This document shows positions 50,481 through 63,430 of a stretch of DNA of 64,000 bases, in pieces. The stretch lies in NCBI RefSeq assembly GCF_031582905.1, contig NZ_CP133990.1, positions 3,782,001-3,846,000 on the forward strand. Reading direction: 5' to 3'. The notes beneath the pieces are model-generated. The model was not told where the DNA came from and did not search any database. It was given only the letters and a program-made list of their open reading frames with translations. The translations under genes were made by a program, and so were the position numbers. The number at the start of each line of letters is the position of its first letter. Position 1 is the first letter of the stretch. Source of the DNA: Pengzhenrongella sp031582905 (GTDB taxonomy: Bacteria; Actinomycetota; Actinomycetes; Actinomycetales; Cellulomonadaceae).

Positions 50481-51105
50481 CTACGTGCGCACGAGCGGGT
50501 GCAGCCCCTCCGAGCGCGCGACGGCACCGGCGTCCCCGCAGATCTCCAGCCAGTTCGCCAGCAGCCGGTGCCCGCCCTCGGTGAGCACGGACTCCGGGTG
50601 GAACTGCACGCCGTGCAGCGGCAGCGTCCGGTGCTGCAGTCCCATGATGATGCCGTTGGCCGTGCTCGCGGTGACCTCGAGCTCGTCGGCGACCGTGCCG
50701 TCGACCACGGCGAGGGAGTGGTAGCGGGTCGCGGTGAAGGGTGTGGGCAGCCCCGCGAGCACACCGTCGCCGTGGTGCTCCACCAGGCTCGTCCGGCCGT
50801 GCATGAGCTCGCTCGCGTGCGTCACCGTGCCGCCGAACACCTCGCCGAGCGCCTGGTGGCCCAGGCAGACGCCCAGCATCGGGGTCTCGCTCTGCGCGCA
50901 GTCGCGGATGACGTCCATGCTCGCGCCCGCGTCAGCGGGGTCCGGGACCAGGCGACACCAGGACGCCGTCGTACCGGGCCCGCTCGATCGCGGACGGGAC
51001 GGCGTCGTTGCGGACGACGACGGTCTCGGCCCCGAGCTGGTCGAGGTACCCGACGATCGTGTAGACGAACGAGTCGTAGTTGTCGATGACCAGGATGCGG
51101 GTCAC
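50481..51105 (-). CDS. trpG: Anthranilate/aminodeoxychorismate synthase glutamine amidotransferase (frameshifted)
   Basis: Class I glutamine amidotransferase of about 207 residues, which supplies ammonia to a chorismate-using synthase. Starts GTG with TRILVIDNYDSFVYTIVGYL. The catalytic Cys is in MLGVCLGHQALGEVFGG, and His-Glu are in GVQFHPESVLTEGGHRLLA. The two parts sit in different frames, with the change near 50937-50945. Unlike the other breaks it needs one base removed (or two added). The GTG overlaps the stop of the small membrane gene (GTGA). The position next to pknB matches the conserved actinobacterial trpG locus. Confidence 0.9.
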
Positions 51106-51269
51106 TGCTCCACCTCCACGGTGGTCTCGTTGAACGGCATGAGCGGCGCGATCGCCGGGTACACCGTGGTGAAGCACAGCACCGCCACGCCGACCAGCGC
51201 CGCGAGCGCGATGAGCGCACGCACCCACGTCGGGCCCGGCAGGTGCCGCCAGATCCACCCGTACATCAT
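51102..51269 (-). CDS. Small conserved-position membrane protein
   Basis: A 55-residue protein starting MMYGWIWRHLPGPTWVRALI, with one transmembrane helix (ALIALAALVGVAVLCFTTVY) and a short outer tail ending in ETTVEVEQ. GGAGG lies 3 bases before the first ATG. The start overlaps the sortase stop (ATGATG), and its stop overlaps the trpG GTG. It sits in a tightly coupled sortase, mini-membrane protein, trpG string. Its role is unknown. Confidence 0.8.
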   Translation of the reverse strand: MMYGWIWRHLPGPTWVRALIALAALVGVAVLCFTTVYPAIAPLMPFNETTVEVEQ

Positions 51270-52116
51270 GCGCCTCCGTCGTCGGGCAGGTCGGCAGCCG
51301 GGTCGGCGGCCACGTCGGCCGAGGCTGCCCCGATGACCTCCGCCGGCGGGGTCCCGACGTCGGCGCCCAGTAGTCGAGCTCACCGTGCACGATGAAGCGC
51401 TCGCGCGCGGAGAACATCGGGTGGCAGGTGGTGAGCGTGATGAGCCGCTGCGTCGCCTCCGCGCCGGGGTCGGCCGGGTTCGGTGCGATGACGTCGACGT
51501 CGGAGGGCGTGACGATCTCGCTCGCGACGACCCGGTAGACGTACCAGGTGTCGGGTGTGCGCACGACCACGGGGTCGCCGACGACGAGCTCCGCGATGCG
51601 GTTGAACGGCTTGCCGTAGGTGGTCCGGTGGGCGGCGACGGCGAAGTTGCCCACGGCGCCCGGCATGGCCGTCCCGGGGTAGTGCCCGATGCCGAGCGGG
51701 TCCAGCACGGTCGCGCGGTCGACACCCTGGGTGACCGGCCGCTCCGGCTCGCCGTCCCAGCGCGGCACGATCATGGTGGCGAAGGTCGTGCGGTGCTCCG
51801 GCTCCGCCGCGACCGGTGGCTCGCCCTCGCCCGGCACGGCGACGGCGGGGGCCGCCTCGCCCGGCTCGGGCGCCGCGGCGGGCACGACCGGCTGCGCCCA
51901 GTCGAGCTCCTCGATCACCTCGGCCTGCGCGCGGTCGCCCTCGACGTCCGTCCACCACAGCTGCCACACGATGAACCCACCGAGCAGCACGCCGGCGGTG
52001 ATCATGAGCTCCCCGAGCACGCCGACCGCTCCCAGCACCACCCGGCGGCCCCGACCGGGTCGGGCCGCCCCGCGACCGGTCGGTGTCTGCCGGGCGTCCT
52101 GCGCGACGGCGGTCAC
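51266..52116 (-). CDS. Class E sortase (one frameshift at the C-terminus)
   Basis: About 283 residues. An N-terminal membrane anchor (LGELMITAGVLLGGFIVWQL) and an acidic/Pro-Ala linker precede the sortase beta-barrel. The catalytic residues are His in NFAVAAHRTTYGKPF, Cys in LITLTTCHPMFSARERF and the Arg just after. Class E sortases of actinobacteria anchor LAxTG proteins to peptidoglycan. One more base at 51348-51351 (four G on the plus strand) gives SGPPPAEVIGAASAD and a TGA at 51266-51268 inside the next gene's ATGATG. The GTG at 52116 overlaps the DUF881 stop. Confidence 0.9.
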
Positions 52117-52943
52117 CGACCCGCCCCGGCGTCGCCGGCACCGGCGGCCGCGAGGTCACCACGGCCTCGCGCACCCGTGGGGAAGACGTCGACGCCGTCG
52201 GGCACCCGGGCGTGCGTGAGCCCGCCACCGAGCTCGGCAGCCGGCAGCGCGAGCGACTCCTCCTCCGTCACCGACCACCCCAGCCCGTCCCGGGCCACGT
52301 ACCCCAGGTAGGTCTGCACCGACTCAGCGGCCATCAGCGCCTCCCGCAGCGCGCGCGGGTCGCCCACGGCGTGCACCTCGTAGGGCGGGGAGTACACGCG
52401 GCCACCGAGCGACAGGACGTTCCCGACGCAACGGAACGCGGTCAGCGCGGTGACGCGCTGGTCCTCGAGCGCCATCGCCTCCGCGCCACCGGCCCACAGG
52501 GCGTTGATGACCCCCTGCAGGTCCTGCTGGTGCACCACGAGGTCGTCGGGCGTGGCGTCCGGGTGCCGGACGCGCCCTGCCGGGGCGTCCGTCAGCTGCA
52601 CCGTGAGCCCGGGGCCGGTCACCGCGGCACGGCCTGCGGCGATCGCCACGAGCTCGGCCGCATCGGCGTCGCCGGTCTCGATGGTCTCGATCTGCTCGTC
52701 GGTCAGGCTCTCCACCTCGGCGCGCAGGCCGTCCACCCGGGCGGCCAGCATCTCGACGCGCGACGACTCGCGATCGGCGAGCTCGCCGAGGTCCTGCGGG
52801 TGCCGTGCCTCCTGGGAGCTCGCGAGCCGGGCGTTGGCCGTGAACATGAGCCCGGCCAGGGCCAGCACGAGGCCGACCGAGGCGGTGCCCCGGACGGCGC
52901 TCCGCCCGGCACCCCGCCCGGCACGGTGCGGTCGCTCGGTCAC
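52113..52943 (-). CDS. DUF881 membrane protein
   Basis: A 276-residue protein in the position of mycobacterial Rv0012. One N-terminal transmembrane helix (TASVGLVLALAGLMFTANAR) is followed by a coiled coil (ARVDGLRAEVESLTDEQIET) and the DUF881 domain with VHQQDLQGVINALWAGGAEA, ALTAFRCVGNVLSLGGRVYS and PYEVHAVGDP. The family is thought to act in division or envelope assembly, but no activity is known. The frame is intact. It diverges from crgA, and its stop overlaps the sortase start. Confidence 0.9.
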   Translation of the reverse strand: MTERPHRAGRGAGRSAVRGTASVGLVLALAGLMFTANARLASSQEARHPQDLGELADRESSRVEMLAARVDGLRAEVESLTDEQIETIETGDADAAELVAIAAGRAAVTGPGLTVQLTDAPAGRVRHPDATPDDLVVHQQDLQGVINALWAGGAEAMALEDQRVTALTAFRCVGNVLSLGGRVYSPPYEVHAVGDPRALREALMAAESVQTYLGYVARDGLGWSVTEEESLALPAAELGGGLTHARVPDGVDVFPTGARGRGDLAAAGAGDAGAGR

Positions 52944-53035
52944 GTTCTCCCCCTGGATGTCGTCGGCACTACGCTAGTTGACGAGGCGCGCCTCGATGAC
53001 GCCGCCCGACCCCGCTGGACAAGGAGCAAGCCGAC

Positions 53036-53283
53036 GTGCCTGAGTCGAGGTCGCGGAAGAAGCCCGCGTACGTCCCCCGCCCGCGAAGGCCGACGGCCCG
53101 AAGGTCAACCCGCGGTGGCTCGTCCCCGTGATGCTGGGCCTGATGATCCTGGGACTGCTGTGGATCGTCGCGACGTACCTGCTGAGCGCGCAGTACCCGA
53201 TCCCCGGCATCGGCCAGTGGAACCTCGCCATCGGTTTCGTCCTCATCATCGCCGGATTCGCCCTCACCACCCGCTGGCACTGA
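53036..53283 (+). CDS. crgA: Cell division protein CrgA (one frameshift)
   Basis: An 82-residue two-helix membrane protein that helps assemble the divisome with FtsZ, FtsI and PbpA. The GTG at 53036 follows aaggag and gives PESRSRKKPAYVPP. One more C at 53074-53078 (five C) continues as PAKADGPKVNPRWLVPVMLG, then LMILGLLWIVATYLLSAQYP, IPGIGQWNLAIGFVLIIAGF and ALTTRWH. Sequence, length and neighbourhood all match CrgA. Divergent from the DUF881 gene. Confidence 0.93.
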
Positions 53284-53387
53284 CGCCGGCGTCGCCGGGC
53301 ACCAGCGGTGCCCGGCCCTCTCATCGGCAGGGATCAGGACGGATCGAGCCGCTGGGAGAGCCCGACCGGCGCGGTCGCCGTCGTGCA

Positions 53388-53456
53388 CAGCGGTGGACAG
53401 TCCTGTGGATAACTACACGGGTGTAATTCCACACCTGTGAGGAAGCCTGGGGACAA
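53388..53456. promoter_or_regulatory. Possible DnaA-box group between crgA and the rhomboid gene
   Basis: A perfect DnaA box TGTGGATAA at 53404-53412, a one-mismatch box TGGGGACAA at 53448-53456, and a weaker ggtggacag near 53390 lie in the same orientation within 70 bases. A partly palindromic cacgggtgtaattccacacctg stretch lies between them. They are about 10 kb from recF/gyrB and hence near the expected oriC. Confidence 0.45.
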
Positions 53457-53497
53457 CCTCCCGACCGGGCCGATGTCGGTCCACCGGCCGACCTGAC

Positions 53498-54374
53498 TCA
53501 GACGGTCGCGTACTTCACCAGGGTCAGCAGCAGCAGCGCGAGGGCCGTGCCGGCGACCGCGACGACTCCCCACACGGGCCGGCGGTCCCGGGGGCGTAGG
53601 CGAACGCCGCCCCCAGCACCAGCCCGGTGACGAGCCCGCCGAGGTGCGCCTGCCATGCGATGTTGGGCAGCACGAACCCCAGCGCCGCGTTGATGGCGAG
53701 GAACACGAGGATCTGACGGGCGTCCCCTCCGAGCCGGCGCAGGACCACGAGCACGGCCCCGAAGAGCCCGAACACCGCGCCGGACGCACCCACCACCGCC
53801 GTCAGCCACCCACCGCCCGGGACGGGCGCGGCCAGCAGCGTCACCCCGACCTGACCGCCGACGGCGGCGAGCACGTAGAGCGCGACGAACCGCAGTCGGC
53901 CGAGCGCCTGCTCGAGGTACGGCCCCACCAGCCACAGCGCGTACATGTTGAAGGCGATGTGCAGCAGGCTCGTCGGTGAGTGGAGGAACGCGGCGGTCAC
54001 GAACCGCCACGGCTCCACCTCACCGGCGAACGGCGCGAACGCCCACTGGTTGGTCCAGCCCGGGACGGCACGCTGCAGCACGTAGCTGACCACGCACAGC
54101 ACGACGATCGTCAGGGTGACGACCGGTCGCCCGTCGCGCACCCGCCCCCGAGCGACGTCCGCACGACCGGGGCGGACCGCGCGGCCTCCCGCACGCAGTC
54201 GACGCAGTGGACCCCCACCGCGGCGGGGCGCTGGCACTCCGGGCACGCCGGCCGCCCGCACCGCTGGCACCGGACGTACGACACCCGGTCCGGGTGCCGC
54301 GGGCACACCGGCGGGCCGTCGGCGGGCAAGGCACCGCCGGCAGGCATGGCGCCGTCGGGCGGCGGGGCGGTCAC
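53498..54374 (-). CDS. Rhomboid-family intramembrane serine protease with N-terminal zinc finger (two frameshifts)
   Basis: About 292 residues. The N-terminus has a B-box-like zinc finger with spaced Cys/His: CPRHPDRVSYVRCQRCGRPA, CPECQRP and GVHCVDC. The rhomboid domain follows, with EPWRFVTAAFLHSPTSLLHI, the catalytic Ser in VVGASGAVFGLFGAV and catalytic His in WQAHLGGLVTGLVLG. One added base at 54145-54149 (five C on the plus strand) joins SLGG to RVRDGRPVVTLTIVVL. Another at 53590-53594 (five G) joins AYAP to RDRRPVWGVVAVAG and a final helix. It follows the cyclophilin gene in the same direction. Confidence 0.9.
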
Positions 54375-54414
54375 GGGCGGCCGGTCGGGGGGACGGGCGT
54401 CGTGGTCGGCGTCG

Positions 54415-54954
54415 TCAGTCCTCGACCGTCACCGACGTGATCGTGATGTCGTCGACCGGGCGGTCACCGGGGCGGGTCGGTGCGGCGGCGATCTGGTCGA
54501 CGACGGCGCGGCTCGCCTCGTCGGCCACCTTGCCGAAGATCGTGTGCTTGCCGTTGAGCCACGTGGTCGCTGCGACCGAGATGAAGAACTGCGACCCGTT
54601 GGTGCCACCGAGCTTGCCCGTGATCGGGTCACGCCGCTGACCGGCGTTCGCCATGGCGAGCAGGTAGGGCTCGTTGAAGGTGAGCTCGGGGTGGATCTCG
54701 TCATCGAACGAGTAGCCCGGGCCGCCGGTACCGGTGCCCAGCGGGTCCCCGGTCTGGATCATGAAGCCCTCGATGACGCGGTGGAACAGCACGCCGTCGT
54801 AGAGGGGCTCGTTGCGCTCCGCGCCCGTGCGCGGATCCGTCCAGGTCTTGCTGCCCGACGCGAGGCCGGTGAAGTTGGCCACGGTCTTCGGGGCGTGGTT
54901 CGGGAAGAGCTCGACACGGATGTCGCCGGCAGAGGTGTGCAGAGTCGCGATCAT
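54415..54954 (-). CDS. ppiA: Cyclophilin-type peptidyl-prolyl cis-trans isomerase
   Basis: A 179-residue cyclophilin starting MIATLHTSAGDIRVELFPNH. The active-site set is present: FHRVIEGFMIQTGDP (catalytic Arg), LAMANAG, GSQFFIS and TTWLNGKHTIFGKV (Trp and His). It lacks a signal peptide, so it is cytoplasmic. It matches the conserved ppiA position between gyrA and crgA in actinobacteria. The frame is intact. Confidence 0.95.
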   Translation of the reverse strand: MIATLHTSAGDIRVELFPNHAPKTVANFTGLASGSKTWTDPRTGAERNEPLYDGVLFHRVIEGFMIQTGDPLGTGTGGPGYSFDDEIHPELTFNEPYLLAMANAGQRRDPITGKLGGTNGSQFFISVAATTWLNGKHTIFGKVADEASRAVVDQIAAAPTRPGDRPVDDITITSVTVED

Positions 54955-55120
54955 GCGGGACAGTCTTCCACGGAGCGGTCACCCGCTCTCCTCCGCCGTG
55001 ACGGCCCCCGCCGTGGCCGGTGCCGCGGGACCTCGGGCGCCGCGACACAGCGGCAGGGGCCCGCGCCGGATGGCAGAGTGGGTATCCACGACTGCACTGC
55101 CGTCGAACCAGGGAGTGGAC

Positions 55121-56247
55121 ATGCCTCGCATCATCCGTCGTTCTGCCAATGCCTCCGCAGTGAAGAAGGCTGCCGAGGCCACCGCCGCTGCGGCCGCCGC
55201 CGAGGAGGCCTCAGCCGCCGCGCTCGAGGCCGCTGCTGCGTCCGGGACCGCCGGCCTGAAGTCGCACGCCGTCAAGGCGGGCGCTGCGCTCGCGGGCGCC
55301 ACCGGCCTCGCCGGGCTCTCCGCCGCCCAGCTGACCGAGCAGGCCCGGTCGGCCGCCGACGCCGCCCGTGCCGCCGCCAACGAAGCAGCGGCCCACGCCC
55401 GGACCGCTGCCGATCAGGCCCGCTCGTGGGGGACCCCCGCGTGGAGTCGGCCGTCGCGTGGGCCACCCCGCGCCTGGAGACCGCGTGGCGCGAGAGCGTC
55501 CGCGCGGCCGCGCCGCAGGTGGAGAAGGCCGCCGGCAAGGCGACCCCCGCCATCGACACCGCGCACGACAAGATCGTCGACGAGTTCCTGCCGCGCGTCG
55601 TCGCGCTCGTCAACGAGGCCGCCGACCGCGCGACCGGCGCCACCAAGGCGAGCGAGGCAGCCGCAGCCGCGGCTGCCAAGGCCGCCGGGGGCAAGAAGCA
55701 CCGGGGCGCCAAGGTCTTCTGGCTGCTGACGCTGCTGGCCGGCGCGGGTGCGGGCCTCGCCGCATGGCAGCGCAACCGGAACGCGACCGACCCGTGGGCC
55801 GACCCGTGGGAGCCGGCGAGCGCGACCCCCGGCTCGAGCACGGACCAGCGCGCCGACCGCACCGGTGGGGCGGCAGAGGCCGTCGGTGAGGCGGCCGGTG
55901 CCGGCCTGGCCCGGACGCGCGAGGCGACCAAGAAGGCGGCCGAGCGCGTCGCCGACGTCCGCGGTGACCTCACCGAGAAGGTCGGCGAGGCGCGGGAGGC
56001 CGCGACCAAGCTGGCGTCACGCCGGCGCGCGTCCGGCGAGTCCGACGAGGGCTCCGGCGTCGACGAGGCGAGCACCCCGGTGACGGCCTCCCCGGAGTTC
56101 GGCGCCGACACCGGTGACACGCTCAGCAGCACCACGGAGACCGTCGCCACCGACGTGCCGAGCGGCACCCCGGACGACGACGCCCCGAGCGACGGCGCGA
56201 AGAACTCGGCCGGCCAGTGGGGTTCGGGACAGTCGTCGACCAGCTGA
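55121..56247 (+). CDS. Ala-rich coiled-coil membrane protein (one frameshift)
   Basis: About 376 residues starting MPRIIRRSANASAVKKAAEA. Most of the protein is Ala/Glu/Lys amphipathic helix, for example RSAADAARAAANEAAAHART, then KATPAIDTAHDKIVDEFLPR. One transmembrane helix (VFWLLTLLAGAGAGLAAWQR) separates it from a second helical part (TREATKKAAERVADVRGDLT) and an acidic tail. One added G at 55428-55432 (five G) joins ARSWGDPRVESAVAWATPRL. It may be related to the DUF5324 proteins found at this locus in other actinobacteria, but I am not sure. Function unknown. Confidence 0.72.
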
Positions 56248-56255
56248 CGCCGGTC

Positions 56256-56283
56256 CCCCGCCGCCGGGTGACCGGCGGCGGGG
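56256..56283 (+). terminator. Hairpin after the coiled-coil protein gene
   Basis: ccccgccgccgg (56256-56267) pairs with ccggcggcgggg (56272-56283) across a 4-base loop, 8 bases after the stop. Confidence 0.75.
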
Positions 56284-56291
56284 ATGACGCG

Positions 56292-56325
56292 AGGGCCCGG
56301 CACCGCTTCGGCGGTGTCGGGCCCT
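56292..56325. terminator. UUCG-capped hairpin downstream of tRNA-Ala
   Basis: A 15-bp stem (56292-56306 with 56311-56325, one G-U pair) is closed by ttcg. It lies about 50 bases past the tRNA 3' end on the minus strand and is the likely terminator of that transcript. Confidence 0.8.
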
Positions 56326-56331
56326 GTGCGT

Positions 56332-56382
56332 CGTACCGGTGGAGCTGCGTCGTACCGGTGGAGATCGGTCGTACCGGTGGAG
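56332..56382 (-). repeat. 19-bp-period repeats reaching into the tRNA-Ala 3' end
   Basis: Three copies of cgtaccggtggag start at 56332, 56351 and 56370. The third runs into the tRNA acceptor, so the others look like duplications of the tRNA 3' boundary. Confidence 0.88.
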
Positions 56383-56450
56383 CCAAGGGGACTCGAACCC
56401 CTAACCCCCTGCTTGCAAAGCAGGTGCGCTACCAATTGCGCCATGGCCCC
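56378..56450 (-). tRNA. tRNA-Ala(TGC)
   Basis: A 73-nt gene. Acceptor GGGGCCA pairs with TGGCTCC, and the discriminator is A. The anticodon loop is TTTGCAA (anticodon TGC) in stem CCTGC/GCAGG. The T arm AGGGGTTCGAGTCCCCT is perfect. CCA is not encoded. Confidence 0.96.
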
Positions 56451-56488
56451 TGGGTCGCACCGCTCGGCGCGTGGGTCGTGCTCGGGCG

Positions 56489-56608
56489 TCAGTCGACCGT
56501 GTCGGTGATCTCGGCCCACAGGTCGCGGTCCTGGCGGTCCTCCTCGACCCGGCGCCACACGGCGAAGCCGGCCGCCGCGACGAGCAGGAGGACCAGCAGC
56601 TTCTTCAT
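56489..56608 (-). CDS. DLW-39 family microprotein
   Basis: A 39-residue protein reading MKKLLVLLLVAAAGFAVWRR, then VEEDRQDRDLWAEITDTVD. One transmembrane helix is followed by a charged tail containing the name-giving DLW. AAGGGGAA lies 4 bases before the ATG. This family is a very small, widely conserved actinobacterial protein of unknown function, usually found near the gyrA tRNAs. Here it lies exactly between tRNA-Ile and tRNA-Ala on the same strand. It is easily missed by gene callers. Confidence 0.88.
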   Translation of the reverse strand: MKKLLVLLLVAAAGFAVWRRVEEDRQDRDLWAEITDTVD

Positions 56609-56636
56609 GGTTCCCCTTGACTCGTCCGCACTCGAG

Positions 56637-56710
56637 TGGGCCTAACAGGACTTGAACCTGTGACCTCTTCCTTATCAGGGAAGCGCTCTAACCGCCTGAG
56701 CTATAGGCCC
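56637..56710 (-). tRNA. tRNA-Ile(GAT)
   Basis: A 74-nt gene. Acceptor GGGCCTA pairs with TAGGCCC, and the discriminator is A. The anticodon loop is CTGATAA (anticodon GAT) in stem CTTCC/GGAAG. The T arm ACAGGTTCAAGTCCTGT is complete. CCA is not encoded. Confidence 0.96.
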
Positions 56711-56800
56711 GCACCCGCGCCCCGGTCACCCCGGGCGCCGGATGAGACTACCCCAGCGCGGCCGTGGGACCCAATTCGCCCCCGGCCCGCGCCCGTCCGC

Positions 56801-57844
56801 TCACTCGTCGGTGAGGGTGACGTTCACCCCACCCACCAGGGCGGCGGTGATGTTGTAGAGGAACGCGCCGATCGTCGACAGCGCCGTGAGCAGGACGACG
56901 TCGACGATCGCGACGACCGCAGCACCGGAGACCACGCGTGGGAACTCCACGATGGCCAGCAGGTCGACCGGCGACTCCTCCCCGACGATCTCGGTGATCA
57001 TGTCGTTGATCGTGGTGAACACGGCGAGGCCGTCGAGCACGAGCCAGATGACCGCGGCCGCGACCACGATCATGATGCCGATCGCGAACGACAGCAGGAA
57101 CGACAGCTTCATGACCGACCAGGGGTCGATGCGGGAGAGCGACAACCGCACGCGACGCGGTCCCGCGTCCGGTGCAGCGACCGGCGCACCGGCGGGACGG
57201 GCGCTCGGGCGCGCCGTCCTCGCACCGGTCGGCGCCGCCCCCGCGTCAGCACCGGCACCGGCACCGCGGTCGGGTCCGGGTGCTGTGCCGCCCCGAGGGC
57301 GTCGGTGCCCTCGGAGGTGTCCGTGCCACCGGAGCCGGGGGCGACCCCGGTGACCGCCGTGGTCGCGCTGCGCACTGCCCGGCGCACGGCTCCGGCTGCG
57401 GCTCCACCCGCCGCCGTCGCCCGGGCGCGGGCGGCCGACGGCGCCTTCGCCGCGTGGTCGTCCCCCGGATCGACCGTCCGGGTGCTCGTGGTCGCCGCGC
57501 CACCCGCGGCCGACGCGCGCGCGTCGGTGCCGCGCGAATCGGCTCCACGCGGGTCCGTGCCCCGCGAATCCGTACCGCGCGGGTCCGTGCCACGCGGATC
57601 CGTGCCGCGCGCGTCGGTGCCGCGCGGGTCCGACGCCGGTGCGGCAGCCGGCGCGGCCGGACGCTTGCCCGCCGGCCTCCCGCCGCCCCCGTCGGGGACG
57701 AGGACCCGGTGGTCCCGCCCGACGCGCCCGCCGGACCAGCAGCCGGACGCTTCCCTGCCGCCGGGACGCTCGCTGTCGCGGGGATGCCGCTCTGCGGCGT
57801 CGGGCGGCGGGGTGGGATCGACGGCGGGGTCGGCTGGTCGGTGC

Positions 57845-57848
<4 letters not shown>
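56801..57848 (-). CDS. DUF3566 membrane protein (two frameshifts)
   Basis: About 350 residues, the conserved partner just downstream of gyrA. The ATG at 57848 overlaps the gyrA stop (ATGA) and gives MSTDQPTPPSIPPRRPTPQS. A long low-complexity region with RGTDPRGTD repeats leads to the DUF3566 domain: VRLSLSRIDPWSVMKLSFLL, helix IMIVVAAAVIWLVLDGLAVF, then VVAIVDVVLLTALSTIGAFL. Added bases at 57694-57697 (four G) and near 57272-57276 make it continuous. Homologues include mycobacterial Rv0007. The role is unknown, probably envelope or division related. Confidence 0.87.
57530..57640 (-). repeat. 18-bp-type repeats encoding RGTD units in the DUF3566 gene
   Basis: Repeats of the plus-strand form cgcgggtccgtgcc(a/g/c) encode DPRGTD, DARGTD and DSRGTD hexapeptides in the restored frame. 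Confidence 0.85.
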
Positions 57849-60522
<2,674 letters not shown>

Positions 60523-60603
60523 CGTCTACCTCGTCTCTGCGTGCGGCATCGCCGCTCGGGTCCCTGCTCTGCGTCGTCGGGCGGCCGCGTCGGCCGCGCC
60601 GGG

Positions 60604-62655
<2,052 letters not shown>

Positions 62656-62807
62656 GTCGAGTGGTGCTCCTTCAGGCGTCGTGCACGCGCGCGGACCATG
62701 CTCGGAGGCCGATCAGTCCGGGGCGCTGGAGTTCCGGGCGCAGACGCGCCAGGAATGACCTCTACAGTCTACCTGGCGAGACGGGTCGGCCCCCCGTTCT
62801 GGACGCC

Positions 62808-63430
62808 CTATCCCCAGGTGTCGCGCGGACCGCGTCCGGGCACCGACCGCGGGCCCCGCTTGAAGCCCGGTCCGGCGGGCCCCAGCACGCGCACCTCTCG
62901 CACGACGTCCTCGCCGACGTCGTCCGCGAGCCGGCGCAGCAGCTGCGGCACGAGCAGCCGCAGGTTCGACGCCCAGCTCGTCGAGTCGGTGCGCACCGTC
63001 AGGACGCCGTCCTCGAACGTCTCGGGCTCGCAGTGGTCGGCCACCTGGTCGCCGACGACGTCGCGCCACCGCCCGACGACGCCGCCCACCGACACGTCCG
63101 CCGTCCACCCCGGTCACGCACCAACGCCGCGAGCGTGTCCGACACCAGCCGCGGATCACGCCCGTCCTTGCCCGGCGACCCGCGCGGCGGGTCCAGCGGG
63201 GTCCGACGCCGGGCCTCCTGACCTGGGCGGACACCCCGCGCAGCGGCCGCGGCCTTGGCCCGGTTGAGGGCCGCTCGGGCGACCTCGGCCGGCGGCGTGA
63301 GCTCGACCCGCTCGCCGACCGGGCGGACGTCCTCCTCCACCGGTCGCCGGGGTGCGTCGTCCGGCACCGCGGCCGGCGATCCCTCCGGCCGTCCGTCCGG
63401 CGGGCCGGTACGGGAACGGTCAGACGACAC
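62808..63430 (-). CDS. DUF721 protein, DciA-like helicase loader (one frameshift)
   Basis: About 207 residues. The DUF721 core is VSVGGVVGRWRDVVGDQVAD, then HCEPETFEDGVLTVRTDSTS, WASNLRLLVPQLLRRLADDV. In bacteria without DnaC, DciA-type proteins load the replicative helicase. The N-terminal part (ALNRAKAAAAARGV and after) lies in another frame. One added base at 63108-63111 (four C on the plus strand) gives LVRDRGWTADVSVGG. The GTG at 63430 overlaps the recF end by 11 bases. Position between recF and gyrB is conserved. Confidence 0.88.

Noticed and set aside
53388..53456. The chromosomal origin oriC itself
   Set aside because: There are too few DnaA boxes and no AT-rich unwinding region, and the standard order puts oriC beyond recF, dnaN and dnaA, outside the window.
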